From: a virus
IMG/VR virus record: IMGVR_UViG_3300010397_000097
Span: 1-21,182 of that record
DNA: 21,182 nt
Reading direction: 5' to 3' (one strand)
How positions within the stretch are numbered: the stretch's first letter is position 1; every line of letters starts with the position of its first letter. Positions 12,154 through 19,431 of the stretch are shown one piece after another. The position numbers were made by a program, and so were the translations under genes. A model generated the notes under the pieces. It saw only the letters and a program-made list of their open reading frames with translations. It had not been told where the DNA came from and did not search any database.

Positions 12154-12166
12154 CAGGAAACCTGAA
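12154..12166. promoter_or_regulatory. Palindromic motif CAGGAAACCTGAA, copy 3
   Basis: The third exact copy lies in the 46-bp gap between the minus-strand gene starting at 12136 and the plus-strand gene starting at 12183. Like copy 2 it is preceded by TA, and like copy 1 it is followed by C. The plus-strand ribosome site (GGAGG, 12173-12177) is separate and downstream, so the motif is not simply a ribosome site. Operator or promoter function is inferred from position and repetition. Confidence 0.62.
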
Positions 12167-12182
12167 CCGCAAGGAGGCCAGG

Positions 12183-12521
12183 ATGGCCGACGAGGTCAAG
12201 CTACGCACACTGCCGCTGCAGCCACTGCCGCCGGACGAGGCGTTCACGCCCGGTCGTGATCCCGGTGACGATGCGCATCCGCCAGAGGACGATTTCTGGC
12301 AGAACATCATGTACGAGGACAATCGCTACAAGGTCGATCACTACCGCGCCGCCGCGCAGCTGATGGCCAATGAACTGGATTGCGCCGTGCTGCTGCACTT
12401 CTATGCGCTGCCGGGTTTTCAGCACAACAATTCAACCATGATGGCCGCATTCATTCCGGCCGACGAAGGTGCGGTCAGCGCGCCGACGCCGCCCGCATCC
12501 CGCAGCTACAAGGGTGACTGA
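12183..12521 (+). CDS. 112-aa acidic phage protein upstream of portal
   Basis: A 112-aa acidic protein beginning MADEVKLRTLPLQPLPPDEA. A Pro/Asp-rich first third (FTPGRDPGDDAHPPEDDFW) is followed by a helical segment (YKVDHYRAAAQLMANELDCAVLLHFYALPGF) and a Pro-rich end. The ATG at 12183 has a perfect GGAGG five bases upstream, so it should be well translated. It ends two bases before the portal's TTG start. It is first in the unit with the portal, under the third palindromic motif. No family is recognised; a small head or portal-associated protein is possible by position. Confidence 0.72.
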   Translation: MADEVKLRTLPLQPLPPDEAFTPGRDPGDDAHPPEDDFWQNIMYEDNRYKVDHYRAAAQLMANELDCAVLLHFYALPGFQHNNSTMMAAFIPADEGAVSAPTPPASRSYKGD

Positions 12522-12523
12522 CT

Positions 12524-15352
12524 TTGGCCTATCGTAGAAAACGCAGAAGGCGGGCGCGTAATCTCGACAACGCGCCCGACGTTGCGCGCGCCACTGCGAG
12601 TGACGATACCACTGACGGCACGCAGGACGGCGACACCAGTGTGCCGGCGGGGCAGAGCGATCTGCCGCCGCAAGGTGCCGACACCGAAGACCTCGCCGAG
12701 GTTCACAAGGAAGCCGTCAAACGCTACGAGCAATCATGGGAGAGAGAACGAGATAATCAGGAGAAGGCCTACGACGATCTCAGATTTCTCTGTGAGGAGG
12801 AGGCGCAGTGGGACGGTAAGGCGCTGCAGGATCGGCGCGATCAACAGCGACCCATTCTCACCGTCAACAAAATCCCTCAGTTCATCCGACAGGTCACGGG
12901 TGACATCCGGCAGCTGCGGCCATCGATCCATGTTGTGCCGGTCGATGAGAAGGCAAACGATAGTCTCGCTGTCGATGTGCTGCCGGAAATGGTGCGCTAC
13001 ATCGAGCGCCGCAGCGATGCCAAGGGCGCGTATTTCAGCGCCGCCGATCAGATGGTCAGCGCCGGCATCGGGCATTGCCGTGTGTTCACAGAATATGCCG
13101 CCGGCTCCACGCTCAATCAGGAGATAGCGATCGGCCTGATACAGGACGGCGTCGCCGTGCTGTGGGATTGCGACAGCATCCATCTGACGCGCAAGGATGC
13201 AAATTATTGCTTCGTGCCGATCGATATGAACCGGCACGCCGCCGAATTGCGCTGGCCGAATAAGTCATTCGATGCGCCGATGCTGCATGAATGCTGGCAG
13301 GGTTGGTACACCGACGATTTCGTTCGCGTCACCGAGTACTGGCGCAAGACGCCGGTCGAGAAGGAAATCGCGGTCTATCCCGATGGTAAGATCGTTGACC
13401 TATCCGACGACACCTACGAGTACGGCCAGGAGGACGACCTCGGCTACGACGGCGACGTGCCCTACAACGACATGGGCGATTATGGTCCCGATCAAGCGGA
13501 CAAGCCTGACAAGGAAGACGCTAATTACCGGATGGCGGAAGGTGACCGCGCTTGCGCCAATTGCACGATGTTCCAGGGACCGAGCCATTGCACCGCGATC
13601 CAAGACCCGGTGCGGGCCAACATGCTGTGCGATTATTTCGAGCCGCTCAATCTGCTCGCCGGCTTTGGCAACAACATCATTCCGTTTCCAGCACGCCCGC
13701 CGCTCGGTCCCAACATGGGACCAAAGCGCGCCGATGCTATTGCCGGCAATGCACGCATCGAGAAGCGCGACAGCTATCAGGTCGAACGCTTCGTCATGTC
13801 GGCGACCGAAATGCTCGAGGAGCCGGACATCTGGCCGGGGATGGAAATCCCGATCATTCCGTTTCTCGGCGAGGAAATCAAAATCGGTCGTCAGGTCGTG
13901 CGCCGCGGAGTTGTGCGTTCGCTCAAGGATGTGCAACGGCTCTACAACTATGCAATCAGCGCCGACGCTGAAGCTGTCGCGCTGCAGCCCAAAAGCCCAT
14001 TCAAAGGAACCAGAAAGAACTTCGACAATTCCAGGGATCAATGGGAGTCGGCCAACAGCAGAAATTGGCCGTATCTGGAGTATGACCCAGATCCATTAAA
14101 CGGCGGTCGTCCACCCGAGCGCGAGCCGCCGCCGGTCGCATCGAGTGGCATCAAGGAATTGCTCGGTGTCGCCAGCACAGACATGAGTGCGGTCACCGGC
14201 ATCTATCCATCATCGCTCGGTGCGCCGGCACAGGAAACCTCGGGCCGCGCCATCGTCGCGCGTCAACGTGAAGGCGACACCGGCACGTTCGTGTATGTCG
14301 AGAGTTTCGGTCGAGCCATCGAGCGCATTGGGCAGATCATTGTCGATCTGATCCCTCATGTCTACGACACCGAGCGCACGCTGCGCGTTGTCGGCGACGA
14401 CGGCCGGATGTCGCAAGTGATGATCAACAAGTCCGAGATCGATCCGAACGGCGACGGCATCGCGACCCGACTGCTCAATGACGTGACCATCGGTTCCTAT
14501 CAGGTGTCGGTCGAGATGGGACCGAGCTATTCAACGAAACGAGAGGAAGCGCGCGACGGCATGCAAACGCTGATGCAGGCGCTCGGCCCGCAGTCCGCGC
14601 CGCTGCTGGCTGATCTGTTCGTGCAGGGGCAAGACTTTCCGCTCGCCGATCGCATTGCGGAGCGCATGCAGCTGCTGCTGCCGCCCCAGGTCGCCGCCAA
14701 GGAAGCGGAGAGGTCCGGTCAGCCGCCGGCACCGCCACAGCCGCCGCCGCCGCCGACACCGGAGCAGCAAATCCAGGCCGAGGAACTGAAGATCAAGCAG
14801 GGCGAGCTAACGCTCAAGCAACAGGAAATCCAGAGTAAGGCTCTCCTGGCGCAATCGCAGCAGCAACTTGATCAGAAGAAGATCGAGCTTGAACTGGTCA
14901 AGGTCAATGCCGAGCTTGAGAAGGCGCGCATGGCTGCGCAGAGCAGCGTCATCACACATGCCGCCAAGTTCCATCAGAGTGGCCTGGATATGGCCAACGC
15001 CGATGCGCAGCGCGCGCATGAGGTCAACGTCGCGACCATCGACGGGGCCTCCAGCATGGGCACGGCATTGGCGTCTGCAGTGCCGTCCGATGAGCAGCAG
15101 CAGAAGCAGATCGAGGCGCTGATCGAGGCTGTCAGTCAGCTGCAGAAGGCCGTCGGGCAGATCGCCGAGATGAACAGTAGCGGTGGGGTGCCCCAGCCGC
15201 CCGGACCTCCTCCTCCGGGGCCGCCGCCGGGGCCAACGCCGCCGCCGCCGCCAGGGCTGGATGAGTTCATAGAACCGCCCCCTGGCGGCCCGCCACCCAG
15301 CGAGCCGCCGCCTGGAGCGCCTCCGCAAGGGCAGGGAGGGCCGTTTGGCTAA
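12524..15352 (+). CDS. P22-type portal protein with Cys4 insertion
   Basis: A 942-aa protein versus about 725 aa for P22 gp1. The N-terminal part has the P22-portal look: YEQSWERERDNQEKAYDDL, then RPILTVNKIPQFIRQVTGDI and RQLRPSIHVVPVD. The portal is the dodecameric ring through which DNA enters and leaves the capsid. Additions: an acidic segment (about 300-335), then C344-x2-C347-x8-C356-x12-C369 followed by Asp-Tyr-Phe, a pattern like a high-potential iron-sulfur protein motif; a long Gln/Lys/Glu coiled coil (about 745-870); and a poly-Pro/Gly tail (about 889-942). It starts with TTG at 12524, preceded by AAGG. The stop overlaps the next gene's TTG by eight bases. Confidence 0.92.
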   Translation: MAYRRKRRRRARNLDNAPDVARATASDDTTDGTQDGDTSVPAGQSDLPPQGADTEDLAEVHKEAVKRYEQSWERERDNQEKAYDDLRFLCEEEAQWDGKALQDRRDQQRPILTVNKIPQFIRQVTGDIRQLRPSIHVVPVDEKANDSLAVDVLPEMVRYIERRSDAKGAYFSAADQMVSAGIGHCRVFTEYAAGSTLNQEIAIGLIQDGVAVLWDCDSIHLTRKDANYCFVPIDMNRHAAELRWPNKSFDAPMLHECWQGWYTDDFVRVTEYWRKTPVEKEIAVYPDGKIVDLSDDTYEYGQEDDLGYDGDVPYNDMGDYGPDQADKPDKEDANYRMAEGDRACANCTMFQGPSHCTAIQDPVRANMLCDYFEPLNLLAGFGNNIIPFPARPPLGPNMGPKRADAIAGNARIEKRDSYQVERFVMSATEMLEEPDIWPGMEIPIIPFLGEEIKIGRQVVRRGVVRSLKDVQRLYNYAISADAEAVALQPKSPFKGTRKNFDNSRDQWESANSRNWPYLEYDPDPLNGGRPPEREPPPVASSGIKELLGVASTDMSAVTGIYPSSLGAPAQETSGRAIVARQREGDTGTFVYVESFGRAIERIGQIIVDLIPHVYDTERTLRVVGDDGRMSQVMINKSEIDPNGDGIATRLLNDVTIGSYQVSVEMGPSYSTKREEARDGMQTLMQALGPQSAPLLADLFVQGQDFPLADRIAERMQLLLPPQVAAKEAERSGQPPAPPQPPPPPTPEQQIQAEELKIKQGELTLKQQEIQSKALLAQSQQQLDQKKIELELVKVNAELEKARMAAQSSVITHAAKFHQSGLDMANADAQRAHEVNVATIDGASSMGTALASAVPSDEQQQKQIEALIEAVSQLQKAVGQIAEMNSSGGVPQPPGPPPPGPPPGPTPPPPPGLDEFIEPPPGGPPPSEPPPGAPPQGQGGPFG

Positions 15353-18300
15353 TCAAGAACAACAAGCCTTCCTGCAGCAGCTGGAAGACGACTACGAGGA
15401 ACCCGGCCCGATGCTCTTCTTCGTGGCCGGCGGTGGCTTGACGGTGTCCGTTGCGCGCGCGGCGGGTCAGGGCGATCCGGTCAATGCTGGACCGATCAAC
15501 TTCACTGTGACGTTCAGCGCGCCCGCGACCGGCTTCACGAATACTGACGTGACCTTCAGCGGTAGCACCGTGGGCGGCACGCTTGCCGCAGCTGTCACCG
15601 GCACCGGGCCGTCATACAACGTCGCCGTGACTGGCATGACCGGCAGCGGCTTGGTGCAAGTCAGCATCCCCGCAGCAGCGGCGACCAACGCAACAGGCAC
15701 TCCGTTTCCGGCGTCCAATTCAATCACCGTGATGTTCGACACCACGCAGCCGAGCGTGACGATCAATAAGGCCGCCACCCAGGACGACCCAACCAGTATG
15801 CCGACGATCATGTTCACGGCGGTCTTTAGTGAAGCAGTCATCGGCTTTACAGCCGCCGACGTAAGCACCGCAGGCAGCACAGCGACAGGAACGCTCGCAG
15901 TCTCCCTCATGGGTTCAGGTCCAACCTACAGCGTCATCGTGACCGGAGCGACGGGGAGCGGCAATGTCGTGGCCAGTATCCCCGCAGGTGCGGTAACCGA
16001 TGCTGCGGGCAACACCAGCTTGGCGTCCACAAGCACAGACAACGTCGTAGCTTTCAATACCAGCATCATCTCTGACTATCCCGATCAGACAAACACGGGC
16101 TTTATTCCCGGTTCGACACTGACGCCCTCTGGTAGCGTCAATACATCGGCTGATGGTCAACTGATCCAGAACCTAGACATCTCGGGGGGAATGAGCATCG
16201 ATCATAACAATGTCACAGTGCGTAACTGCCGGATACGAGGCACTACTGGCGCACACCTCATTTGGGTTCATGACACGGTTACTGGAACCACCCAATTCAT
16301 CGACTGCACTGTTGATGGACTGAATAACACACCTAATACGTTTTTCCTTGGCAGCAATGGTCCCGTTACAATTCTTCGCTGCAACATCTTTGGCTCTGAG
16401 AATGGCGTTAACATTGGCCAGAATAACGTCACGGTCAAAGACAGTTACGTTCACAATCTCCAGACTACCGGCTCCGATCCACACTACGACGTGATAGAAA
16501 TTAATTCAGGGTGTGACAATCTTCTGATAGATCACTGTACTCTGGTCTTGGACAACCAAACGGCAACTGCCTGCGTAAATTACAATAACTTTTTTGGAAC
16601 CCCATCCCCAAGCAACAGCCTTATCATTCAGAATAGCAAGATTATTGATGGCGGCGCCTTTCCCATTCTTGCGGATGGACGGTTCCAAGCAACTCCACTG
16701 AGTAATATCACAGTTCAAAATAACCTTATTCGAAAAGCCACGTCGACAGGTTTTTTCTATTTCTTCCCCAACGTCAGAAATCTGACGTGGACAAATAATA
16801 CTGACATCGACACCAGCACCTTGATACCCAACCCTGGCACTGACTTTGACAACAGCGGCAACCCATTTAGCAATTCGTTTGCAGCCCTCGACGGTCGCCA
16901 GAATGCGCCAATCGCCGCGCCGCAGTATCCGACGCTGCTTGCTGGCTATGCAACGCGCCCGCCGTGGCAAGTCGCTGGCGTGGACTACGCCGTTGGCTAT
17001 CCGAGTGGAACCGTACTCAAGAACCCAAACACGATTGCTCTGGCTGGAACGTCGATCAATACCACCACCCACGAGGTGTTTATCAGCGGCGCTGGCGTGA
17101 CGCTCGATGCCTATGATTTTTCTCTCAACAACGGTTGGGGAATTGTCGTCGATGCCGCCAACTTCACCGTCACAAACTCCAAATTCATAGTCGGCTCCAA
17201 CAACCTCGTACCCATCGACGGTACTGACAACGGCACAAACATCCGCGTCGCCTACTGCATCATCGACGGCCAAGATCACAACCCTGGAACCGGCGCGCTG
17301 ATCAACTCCGACGCTGGCAACCTAACCGTCGAGTACTGTCAGATCGAGAACTCAGGCGGCGACATCATTCAGTACTCGCCACTCAACGGCACTCTGCTAC
17401 TACGCTGGAGCATTCTGGGCGATGCCGGAATGGCCGCTGGCGCACACGGCGACTACATTCAGAGTGTCTCCGACACCGGCTCGATAACCTTCACAACTAA
17501 ATTCTGTCTCGGCCTCCAGAACAGGGTCGTCGTCGCCACGCAGGGCTTTATGGCCGAGCCCAGCGGCATCAGCATCGCAGGCGTCGAGCTTGGCAATTGC
17601 ACCCTCATTGCCCGCCCCGTAGGCGCGGCGGAAACCCTGACGTTCTGGATTGGCATCACCTGTCCCGATCTCACAGGCGCAGCAACAATTCACGACAACT
17701 ACATGGACCTGACAGGCGCATTCGGGCTTTCGCCGGGAAGCATCCGGGGCGGTCCAGACGACGCCTTCCCGCTGACGACCTACACTGGCAACATCAATAT
17801 GGTCACCGGCCTATCGACGGGTCTGAACGACACCGGCCCGCCTCCTCCAGTCACGGCTACCGACAACTTCAACCGTGCCAACGGAGCACTCGGCGCAAAC
17901 TGGAGCACTGACCGCGATCCAATCACCATCGTCAGTAATCAAGCCAAATCCTCAACGAGCGCCAACTCTGTCGCCATTCGCACCGCCGAGACTTTCGCCG
18001 CCAACCAATACTCTCAGGTTGTTTGGCAGGGCGGCCTCAACAACGGTGGCGGACCCCTAGTGCGTCACAACGGCTCTAACCCTGGCAGCTATTACCTCGC
18101 CTTCCTCAACGCCGGCACCGAGGCACTCAACATCTACAGCGTCACCGCAGGCAGCTACTCCAGCATCGGCCTCGCCGGATCGGTCACAATTGCTAACGGT
18201 GATGTGCTGCGCCTCGAAGCGAGTGGCACCACGATAAGAGCCCTTCTCAATGGTGTGGAGAAGCTGTCAGTGACCAACACAGACCGCGCGACCGGACGCC

Positions 18301-18362
18301 CCGGCTTCGAAATCTTCAACACCACCGTCGCCATAGACGACTGGGGAGGCGGCGAACTCTAG
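15345..18362 (+). CDS. 1005-aa Ig-like / beta-helix / lectin-like surface protein
   Basis: Modules in order: a Gln/Glu-rich head (1-22); two Ig-like repeats (about 31-135 and 136-238) sharing INFTVTFS/IMFTAVFS, GF(T)..DV, GTL, GTGPSYNV/GSGPTYSV and a TGMTGSG/TGATGSG end; a right-handed beta-helix (about 270-490) with repeated N-x-(T/L)-(V/I) strands; a spacer; a second beta-helix (about 545-830); and a C-terminal concanavalin-like domain (about 840-1005) opening DNFNRANGALGANW. Such proteins act as adhesins, fibres or polysaccharide-binding spikes; no catalytic residues are evident. TTG at 15345 has a strong GGGAGG upstream and overlaps the portal stop. Bases 16180-16860 look more AT-rich than the rest. 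Two terminators follow. Confidence 0.82.
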   Translation: MANQEQQAFLQQLEDDYEEPGPMLFFVAGGGLTVSVARAAGQGDPVNAGPINFTVTFSAPATGFTNTDVTFSGSTVGGTLAAAVTGTGPSYNVAVTGMTGSGLVQVSIPAAAATNATGTPFPASNSITVMFDTTQPSVTINKAATQDDPTSMPTIMFTAVFSEAVIGFTAADVSTAGSTATGTLAVSLMGSGPTYSVIVTGATGSGNVVASIPAGAVTDAAGNTSLASTSTDNVVAFNTSIISDYPDQTNTGFIPGSTLTPSGSVNTSADGQLIQNLDISGGMSIDHNNVTVRNCRIRGTTGAHLIWVHDTVTGTTQFIDCTVDGLNNTPNTFFLGSNGPVTILRCNIFGSENGVNIGQNNVTVKDSYVHNLQTTGSDPHYDVIEINSGCDNLLIDHCTLVLDNQTATACVNYNNFFGTPSPSNSLIIQNSKIIDGGAFPILADGRFQATPLSNITVQNNLIRKATSTGFFYFFPNVRNLTWTNNTDIDTSTLIPNPGTDFDNSGNPFSNSFAALDGRQNAPIAAPQYPTLLAGYATRPPWQVAGVDYAVGYPSGTVLKNPNTIALAGTSINTTTHEVFISGAGVTLDAYDFSLNNGWGIVVDAANFTVTNSKFIVGSNNLVPIDGTDNGTNIRVAYCIIDGQDHNPGTGALINSDAGNLTVEYCQIENSGGDIIQYSPLNGTLLLRWSILGDAGMAAGAHGDYIQSVSDTGSITFTTKFCLGLQNRVVVATQGFMAEPSGISIAGVELGNCTLIARPVGAAETLTFWIGITCPDLTGAATIHDNYMDLTGAFGLSPGSIRGGPDDAFPLTTYTGNINMVTGLSTGLNDTGPPPPVTATDNFNRANGALGANWSTDRDPITIVSNQAKSSTSANSVAIRTAETFAANQYSQVVWQGGLNNGGGPLVRHNGSNPGSYYLAFLNAGTEALNIYSVTAGSYSSIGLAGSVTIANGDVLRLEASGTTIRALLNGVEKLSVTNTDRATGRPGFEIFNTTVAIDDWGGGEL

Positions 18363-18387
18363 CGCCGTCGATAGACACCGACATTCC

Positions 18388-18409
18388 AGCCGCCTTCGGG
18401 CGGCTTTTT
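18388..18409 (+). terminator. Intrinsic terminator 1 after the Ig/beta-helix gene
   Basis: A perfect 7-bp stem AGCCGCC / GGCGGCT closes a TTCG loop at 18395-18398 and runs into five T residues (18405-18409). It starts 26 bases after the stop at 18362. This is a textbook Rho-independent terminator on the plus strand. Confidence 0.9.
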
Positions 18410-18456
18410 AGTTTCGAACGAGCCAGCCGATACCCGGCCAGCAGTTCGATTGCCTG

Positions 18457-18479
18457 CCGCCCTACTGGGCGGTTTTTTT
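18457..18479 (+). terminator. Intrinsic terminator 2, directly before scaffold gene
   Basis: A perfect 6-bp stem CCGCCC / GGGCGG with TACT loop is followed by seven T residues (18473-18479). Only 17 bases separate the T run from the scaffold ATG, too few for a promoter. Transcripts reaching the scaffold and coat genes must therefore read through this terminator or start between the two terminators (18410-18456). Confidence 0.88.
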
Positions 18480-18496
18480 ATGAGGAACGAACGACA

Positions 18497-19405
18497 ATGG
18501 TTGACGAAACTGATCCGAACGCCGCGCCAGCCGGAAACGAGCCAGCAGGCAATCAGACAGCGGAAGTCCCGGTCGAGCCGTCACCGCCGGCAACAGAAGC
18601 CGATGGTGACCAGCAAACAGAGACTGAAGCCCCAACCGAGTTAGACCTCGGCGATGGAGTTATCGAAGACGAGCAAGCTGACGAAGATGGTGGCGACGAA
18701 GAGCAAGAAGAAAGCGACAAGAGCCGCCTGCAACGGTATCGCGAAAGACAAGCCCAGCTGAGAGCCGAGAACGAGGCACTGCGTGCGCGCGTAGAGCAAA
18801 GCACAGGCACGCCATCGGATGCGGCACAACTGCAACGCCAGTTCGATTACGAGGTGTGGCAGGAAATCGGCAATCCACCGGATGAAAACGATCCGCGATA
18901 CCAGGGCAACTACGTCAAGCTGGAACGCGACAGGCAAGTCTGGGAGTTCAGCCGCGTACAGGTCGAGCGCGAAGTCCGCAAAAGCATGATCGAGCGCATC
19001 AAGCATGCGCAAGAGAGTGTTCGAACACAAGTTGCGGCTCACAAAGAGCGCGCGGCCAAGCTGGCAACCCAAGTCAAAGACTACAACGAGGTCATGGCAA
19101 AGTCGAAAATGCAAGTCTCGGAGCATGTCGAACGCCTGTTGCTGGCAAGCAAGAAATCCGAACGTCTCGGATACGTGCTCGCCAAAAACGAAAACAAGCT
19201 CGCACAACTCAATCGCATGTCAGTCGAGGAAGCCGCCCGTGAGATCGGGCGACTTGAGGGCCGTTTGTCTCTGCCGCCATCCGCCAGAACACAAACCAAG
19301 GCCCGCAAGCCCATCACGCCTCTGAAAGGTACCGGCGCAGCGCCGGCATCTGGATTGGGTGCCGTCAATGCTTGGCTAAAAAAAGAATACGGCGACCGCG
19401 CGTGA
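18497..19405 (+). CDS. P22-like scaffolding protein
   Basis: A 302-aa protein, almost the length of P22 gp8 (303 aa). The first 75 residues are very acidic and disordered (DLGDGVIEDEQADEDGGDEE), then come long charged helices (SRLQRYRERQAQLRAENEAL, and the region 140-240), and a basic C-terminus (RTQTKARKPITPLKG ... WLKKEYGDRA) as expected for the coat-binding end of scaffolds. It directs coat assembly into a procapsid and leaves before packaging. The gene lies directly before the coat gene, 26 bases apart, which is the P22 order. ATG at 18497 has GAGG eleven bases upstream. Identification rests on order, length and composition rather than sequence identity. Confidence 0.85.
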   Translation: MVDETDPNAAPAGNEPAGNQTAEVPVEPSPPATEADGDQQTETEAPTELDLGDGVIEDEQADEDGGDEEQEESDKSRLQRYRERQAQLRAENEALRARVEQSTGTPSDAAQLQRQFDYEVWQEIGNPPDENDPRYQGNYVKLERDRQVWEFSRVQVEREVRKSMIERIKHAQESVRTQVAAHKERAAKLATQVKDYNEVMAKSKMQVSEHVERLLLASKKSERLGYVLAKNENKLAQLNRMSVEEAAREIGRLEGRLSLPPSARTQTKARKPITPLKGTGAAPASGLGAVNAWLKKEYGDRA

Positions 19406-19431
19406 TTGGCAGGGCCGCATAGGAGCGGCAC

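Noticed and set aside
14231-14240. CAGGAAACCT, a near match to the palindromic motif
   Set aside because: It lies inside the portal gene, lacks the second arm of the palindrome and the GAA end, and codes in frame for ordinary residues; chance match.
16506-17279. 257-residue minus-strand frame opposite the surface protein
   Set aside because: Shadow of the beta-helix repeats on the other strand; the plus-strand frame has clear domains.
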